Positions 5,038-6,733 of a stretch of 6,733 nucleotides of DNA are shown here, one piece after another; position 1 is the stretch's first letter; every line of letters starts with the position of its first letter. Source of the DNA: JARDZI01 sp041639705 (GTDB taxonomy: Bacteria > Bacillota > Clostridia > Clostridiales > Caloramatoraceae). A model generated the notes under the pieces. The model did no database searches. It was given only the letters and a program-made list of their open reading frames with translations, and was not told the origin of the DNA. The translations under genes were made by a program, and so were the position numbers. The stretch spans positions 1-6,733 of the forward strand of contig JBEQBT010000188.1 of NCBI GenBank assembly GCA_041639705.1, in the 5' to 3' direction.

Positions 5038-5978
5038 CTGATATTTGGACTCATATACTATGTGGAACTAAAACTATAGAAATTATTGAAAATGAAGAGC
5101 TATATTTGGAAATTATGAATAGAGTAAACATATTCAAGTTTGGGACACAGGGACCAGATATATTTTATTACTATAGATTTTGGAAGGGAATTAATGGGTC
5201 GGGAGGTAAAATGCTTGGTAGATTAATGCATACAAATAGAACAGGTGAATTTCTAATTAATTGTCTAAAATACTTGAAATGCCTATCGAACAGTAATGCT
5301 TATTTAGAACTATTAACTTATATTATGGGATTTATCTCTCATTATTCATTGGATAGTATTGCTCACCCTTATATTTATTATTATTCACTCTCGCAAAGTA
5401 ATGATAATGGTACAACTTATTTGGTAAATTCATATCATAAAAAATTAGAGATAATAATAGATACCATATATCAAAGTGAAAATTTAGATTTGAGCTCTGG
5501 AGGAATACCTCCTTATAAAGCTATTGATCTAGGAATTTGTGTTCCTAATATTATTGCTGATTGTTTAGTAAGTGAAATTGAACACATATACAATTTTAGT
5601 ATAAAGAAAAGAATTATAAACGATGCCTATAGAGATATGAAAGTAGGGTTAAAATTACTTTATGATCCAACAAACATTAAATTAAAAATGGTAAAGCTTT
5701 TAGAAAAATTGCTTAAAACCCCTGGTAGATATTCATGTGCAATTTATCCAATACATGTAGACAATAATTTTGATTATATGAATAATATTCATAATGAATG
5801 GAAACCCCTATATAATAATCAGGAAGTTTTTAGTGATAGTTTTAATGATTTATTTAACCGTGCTGTTCTGGAAAGCAGAAACAAAATTAGAGCATCAATA
5901 GATTTCTTAGATGGAAAAATAAGTGAATTTGAATTGACATCTTTCTTCCCCAATATTTCATATTTGACAGGAAAGTAG
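5034..5978 (+). CDS. Zinc-dependent phospholipase C-like protein, no signal peptide
   Basis: A 314-residue protein resembling the zinc-dependent phospholipase C family (alpha-toxin / PC-PLC type) in its first ~140 residues. Candidate metal ligands occur in family order: His7 in MPDIWTHILCG, Asp42 in GTQGPDIFYY, His66 in RLMHTNRTG, His103, Asp107 and His111 in HYSLDSIAHP, then His135 and Glu139 in SYHKKLE. The spacings HxxxD and HxxxE match C. perfringens alpha-toxin His126/Asp130 and His148/Glu152. There is no signal peptide or membrane segment; the protein begins MPDIW, with Trp5 where secreted enzymes expose an N-terminal Trp after processing. The C-terminal ~170 residues are unassigned. 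ATG 5034 follows AAGGAGG (5021-5027); an upstream TTG at 5016 lacks such a site. Substrate is unknown and lipase activity is not established for such intracellular relatives. Confidence 0.8.
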   Translation: MPDIWTHILCGTKTIEIIENEELYLEIMNRVNIFKFGTQGPDIFYYYRFWKGINGSGGKMLGRLMHTNRTGEFLINCLKYLKCLSNSNAYLELLTYIMGFISHYSLDSIAHPYIYYYSLSQSNDNGTTYLVNSYHKKLEIIIDTIYQSENLDLSSGGIPPYKAIDLGICVPNIIADCLVSEIEHIYNFSIKKRIINDAYRDMKVGLKLLYDPTNIKLKMVKLLEKLLKTPGRYSCAIYPIHVDNNFDYMNNIHNEWKPLYNNQEVFSDSFNDLFNRAVLESRNKIRASIDFLDGKISEFELTSFFPNISYLTGK

Positions 5979-6026
5979 AATGGTTTTATATTTATCCAAA
6001 GAAAATAATAAAATCATGTATTAATA

Positions 6027-6033
6027 TGTCGAG
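6027..6033 (+). promoter_or_regulatory. Possible Spo0A box
   Basis: TGTCGAG matches the Spo0A-binding consensus TGTCGAA at six of seven bases and lies about 30 bases upstream of the candidate sigma-H -35 element. A single 7-base near match is weak evidence; its position next to a sigma-H-like promoter is the only reason to list it. Confidence 0.25.
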
Positions 6034-6061
6034 CAAAATTATAAAAATTATTAAATAGCAA

Positions 6062-6088
6062 GAAGGAAAAGTATACATTATGTAGAAT
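6062..6088 (+). promoter_or_regulatory. Candidate sigma-H promoter for the secreted-protein gene
   Basis: GAAGGAAAA at 6062-6070 fits the sigma-H -35 consensus RNAGGAWWW, and GTAGAAT at 6082-6088 fits the -10 consensus RNNGAAT, with an 11-base gap as expected. No convincing sigma-A -35 lies 17 bases upstream of TAGAAT. Expression would then rise at the transition to stationary phase or sporulation. This is a consensus match only. Confidence 0.45.
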
Positions 6089-6128
6089 AAGTTAACATAA
6101 GCAAATAATTTGAAAGGGGGAGGTACTG

Positions 6129-6590
6129 ATGAAAAAGATTTTAGGTTCATTAATGTGTGCATTGTTATTGACATTTATGTTTGGGACTACAGTATCAGCT
6201 GCCCAACTATCTAGTCAGGATATTGTAAATCTTGTAAATCAATCTAATTATTCAATAGAACAGGAGATTATTAAAGCACAAGAACAGGCTAATATATTAA
6301 CAAGAAAATACGATACAACTATAAGCCAGGTGGAGAATGTGGAACAAGCACTTTCAATCAATAATCAGGCTGGTACCAATAATGTACAGCTTTTAGAAAC
6401 GATCAAATCAAATTATGATGAAAAATTGGACAAGATAGTTAATAAACTTATTCAAAGGACAAATGATATAGCAAATAAGACAATAAGTATTGCAGCTGAG
6501 AATGGATATACTGTAATCTGCGAATTGGTAGAAGTTCAAGTTGGGGATCGTGTTGTATTAATTGATCCTTTGCGTGTAGCTGATACATAG
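6129..6590 (+). CDS. Small secreted helical protein of unknown function
   Basis: I do not recognise this 153-residue protein. Residues 1-24 are a clear Sec signal peptide: MKK, a hydrophobic core LMCALLLTFMFG, then TVSA before AQ, a good signal peptidase I site after Ala24. Cys10 is too early and lacks a lipobox, so it is not an obvious lipoprotein. The mature ~129 residues are polar, rich in Gln, Asn, Glu and Lys, and look mainly helical, with possible coiled-coil from about 42 to 75 and 87 to 118. The C-terminal tail ICELVEVQVGDRVVLIDPLRV reads as beta strands and holds the only mature cysteine (131). There is no membrane anchor or LPXTG motif. A strong AAAGGGGGAGGT (6113-6124) precedes ATG 6129. 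It is 150 bases from the phospholipase-like gene and may have its own promoter. Confidence 0.85.
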   Translation: MKKILGSLMCALLLTFMFGTTVSAAQLSSQDIVNLVNQSNYSIEQEIIKAQEQANILTRKYDTTISQVENVEQALSINNQAGTNNVQLLETIKSNYDEKLDKIVNKLIQRTNDIANKTISIAAENGYTVICELVEVQVGDRVVLIDPLRVADT

Positions 6591-6658
6591 AATTTAAAAA
6601 ATAAAAGCTCTTTACATATGCTAAAGCGTGTAGAGTGCTTTTATTTTTTTAATTCTAT
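6587..6658. terminator. Long, probably bidirectional intrinsic terminator
   Basis: Bases 6587-6608 and 6637-6658 are inverted copies matching at 21 of 22 positions, with partial pairing continuing inside (CTCTTTACAT region with GTGTAGAG). The stem core AAAAGC/GCTTTT is flanked by an A-tract on the left and a T-tract on the right (6643-6650), so it can end transcription from either strand. It includes the stop codon of the secreted-protein gene. Confidence 0.88.
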
Positions 6659-6733
6659 GTTTAATAATATTGACCATATCGTAGTAGCTCCTACAATACG
6701 CTTCCATGCTCAATTTCAACATCCTTGTAAACA
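6659..6733. other. Window-edge sequence, possible 3' end of a convergent gene
   Basis: No gene can be assigned in these 75 bases. On the minus strand one frame is open from the edge (6732) to a TAG at 6691-6693, reading VYKDVEIEHGSVL, and would end about 30 bases before the bidirectional terminator. A second minus-strand frame stays open into the terminator and is less plausible. Sequence beyond the edge is needed to decide. Confidence 0.25.

Noticed and set aside
5981..6016. A/T hairpin TGGTTTTAT / ATAAAATCA after the phospholipase-like gene as a terminator
   Set aside because: The stem is almost all A-U with a 19-base loop and no T-tract; too weak to call.
5992..6174. 60-residue minus-strand open frame overlapping the secreted-protein start
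   Set aside because: It is antisense to the signal peptide and promoter region, consists mostly of Ile/Phe/Leu from A/T-rich DNA, and lacks a ribosome binding site.

Overview
The window is low-GC DNA that reads like a clostridial Firmicute (Clostridia). The reasons are strongly A/T-biased codon use, strong AGGAGG-type ribosome binding sites, a GTG start, Lys/Ile/Asn-rich proteins, a Firmicute-style L19 leader, and the conserved gene order ffh-rpsP-khpA-rimM-trmD-rplS-ylqF-rnhB-yraN. Genus cannot be fixed from the sequence alone. All confidently called genes lie on the + strand.

Positions 1-2168 hold the end of a protein-export and translation operon. It contains the 3' end of ffh (SRP GTPase), rpsP (ribosomal protein S16), khpA (small KH RNA-binding protein), rimM (30S maturation factor) and trmD (tRNA m1G37 methyltransferase). 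Between khpA and rimM lies a pair of mutually exclusive hairpins, one terminator-like and one a near-perfect stem of about 30 bp. RimM and trmD overlap by four bases (ATGA).

Positions 2169-2680 form a self-contained rplS (L19) unit: a sigma-A-like promoter, a structured leader that resembles the Firmicute L19 leader, the gene and a strong terminator. The next 267 bases (2681-2947) carry an imperfect inverted repeat of a type often dispersed in bacterial genomes, a small perfect hairpin, a decayed third copy of the repeat unit, and a probable promoter.

Positions 2948-4978 are ylqF/rbgA (50S assembly GTPase), rnhB (RNase HII) and yraN (UPF0102, nuclease-like fold), a tight run for ribosome assembly and nucleic-acid maintenance. 

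Positions 4979-6658 are accessory. They hold a zinc-dependent phospholipase C-like protein with a recognisable set of metal ligands but no signal peptide, whose ribosome binding site and start codon lie in a predicted RNA structure. A small secreted helical protein of unknown function follows; sequence upstream of it matches the sigma-H (and more weakly Spo0A) consensus. A long bidirectional-looking terminator closes the region. The last 75 bases may contain the 3' end of a convergent gene, but this is not secure. The accessory pair and the structured intergenic RNAs are the least ordinary parts; the rest is conserved housekeeping sequence.
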